Source: Phascolarctobacterium_A sp902463975 (GTDB taxonomy: Bacteria; Bacillota; Negativicutes; Acidaminococcales; Acidaminococcaceae). From it: 62,004 bases of DNA. Position 1 is the stretch's first letter, and each line of letters begins with the position of its first letter. Below the pieces are notes generated by a model. That model made no database searches. It had not been told where the DNA came from and was given only the letters and a program-made list of their open reading frames with translations. The position numbers were made by a program, and so were the translations under genes. Shown here piece by piece: positions 61,574 through 62,004 of this stretch. The stretch spans positions 1-62,004 of the forward strand of contig NZ_CABQHJ010000015.1 of the NCBI RefSeq assembly GCF_902463975.1, written 5' to 3'.

Positions 61574-62004
61574 GATATTTGTTTTCCTCCCTTATTTTTT
61601 ATACATACCCTAATAAAATCATGATAAGTTTGCCCTAATAAATTCACTTACTTTAGTTACTTAATTCGCTCACTTGATAGTATACTAGACTTGATTGTTA
61701 ATAGCAAGTAAAGTTTTAAAATATCTATGAACTAAAGCTTATTAAAGCACTATGATTTCGTAGTATTTGATATATTTAATAGCAAACAGGTGAAGTTTTT
61801 ATTATATACATAAGGGGATCGCAGGTACAGCGAAGGTGGCGACCAATATTTTTACTATGTATTTTTTGACAGGCAATCCATTTTGTGATAAATTCATATT
61901 AGCAGAAGTTTTTATTATGAACGGGGCGTTGACCTCGCGTGTGTAAATAAAGACTAACTATAAAAAGTCAAGGAGGCAAAGATAAAAAACTTAAACCAAA
62001 TAGA
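61574..62004. other. Right-edge non-coding region
   Basis: Upstream of the autotransporter gene, CCCTAATAAA occurs twice 25 bp apart (61608-61617 and 61633-61642) and could be operators. On the plus strand TTGACA (61866-61871), 17 bp, TAAATT (61889-61894) is a promoter. An AAGGAGG site near 61970 precedes ATA AAA AAC, perhaps the start of a gene running off the window. Confidence 0.5.
61866..61894 (+). promoter_or_regulatory. Plus-strand promoter near the right edge
   Basis: TTGACA, 17-bp spacer, TAAATT, directed towards the right edge and away from the autotransporter gene. Confidence 0.65.

Noticed and set aside
1..62004. tRNA and rRNA genes
   Set aside because: No cloverleaf-like sequence or rRNA segment was seen on reading the intergenic regions; a dedicated search would be needed to exclude them formally.

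Overview
The window reads as chromosome from a diderm Firmicute (class Negativicutes) carrying one end of an integrative conjugative element. The lineage call rests on a mix of features. The regulatory style is Firmicute: a PyrR-type attenuator, PhoP boxes with an 11-bp period, YlbF, TrmK, YhaM and YqeG homologues, and AGGAGG ribosome sites. Yet there is also a type V autotransporter whose beta-barrel ends in Phe, which implies an outer membrane. Phascolarctobacterium or a close relative is my guess for the genus; the sequence alone does not prove it.

Layout. (1) 1-7.4 kb, minus strand: GC-rich conjugative-element module in the order parB, DUF7768/DUF4406-like gene, C5-cytosine methyltransferase, ardA, element-specific gene, pcfB-like gene, virD4 coupling protein. 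The coupling-protein gene has two in-frame stops. Four of these genes end in the same kind of post-stop hairpin. (2) 7.4-9.8 kb: AT-rich patch with two tiny minus-strand ORFs and a GmrSD-like DUF262/DUF1524 protein, then an AAA-ATPase/PD-(D/E)XK protein at 9.9-11.6 kb. (3) 11.7-18.8 kb: isoaspartyl dipeptidase, a DUF6508-like gene, two exported proteins, SlyD-like prolyl isomerase, glucose-6-phosphate isomerase, and an acyltransferase with a repeat element inserted in frame. (4) 18.9-28.7 kb: complete de novo UMP operon pyrB-pyrC-carA-carB-pyrK-pyrD-pyrF-pyrE behind a PyrR-type attenuator, followed by tandem structured repeats. (5) 29.0-34.0 kb: pstS, pstC, pstA, pstB and phoU with a four-repeat Pho box. 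(6) 34.2-45.4 kb: housekeeping genes (trmK, nif3-like, yhaM-like, YgjP-like protease, two-component system, yqeG-like, nitrilase-like, VanX-like dipeptidase, ylbF-like, murB, ferredoxin-nitroreductase). (7) 45.5-53.7 kb: a tightly packed transport operon joining a FecE-type ATPase, an exported-domain/membrane fusion that looks like an ECF S component, a fused double ECF ATPase, EcfT, a membrane-anchored beta-propeller and an MsbA-type exporter. (8) 53.8-61.6 kb: second AAA/PD-(D/E)XK protein, alaS, and a large autotransporter gene interrupted by TGA after its signal peptide.

How the genes work together: pyrB to pyrE make UMP from bicarbonate, glutamine, aspartate and PRPP, probably switched by pyrimidine nucleotides through the leader. 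The pst-phoU group imports phosphate under a PhoP-type regulator that is not certainly in this window. The strongest candidate for an undescribed system is the 45.5-53.7 kb transport cluster. The most unusual sequence-level signals are the post-stop hairpins in the conjugative module, the covarying tandem hairpins after pyrE, and the TTGCACCT inverted repeats before pgi and pyrB. Two large genes (virD4 and the autotransporter) carry isolated in-frame stops in otherwise well-kept frames.
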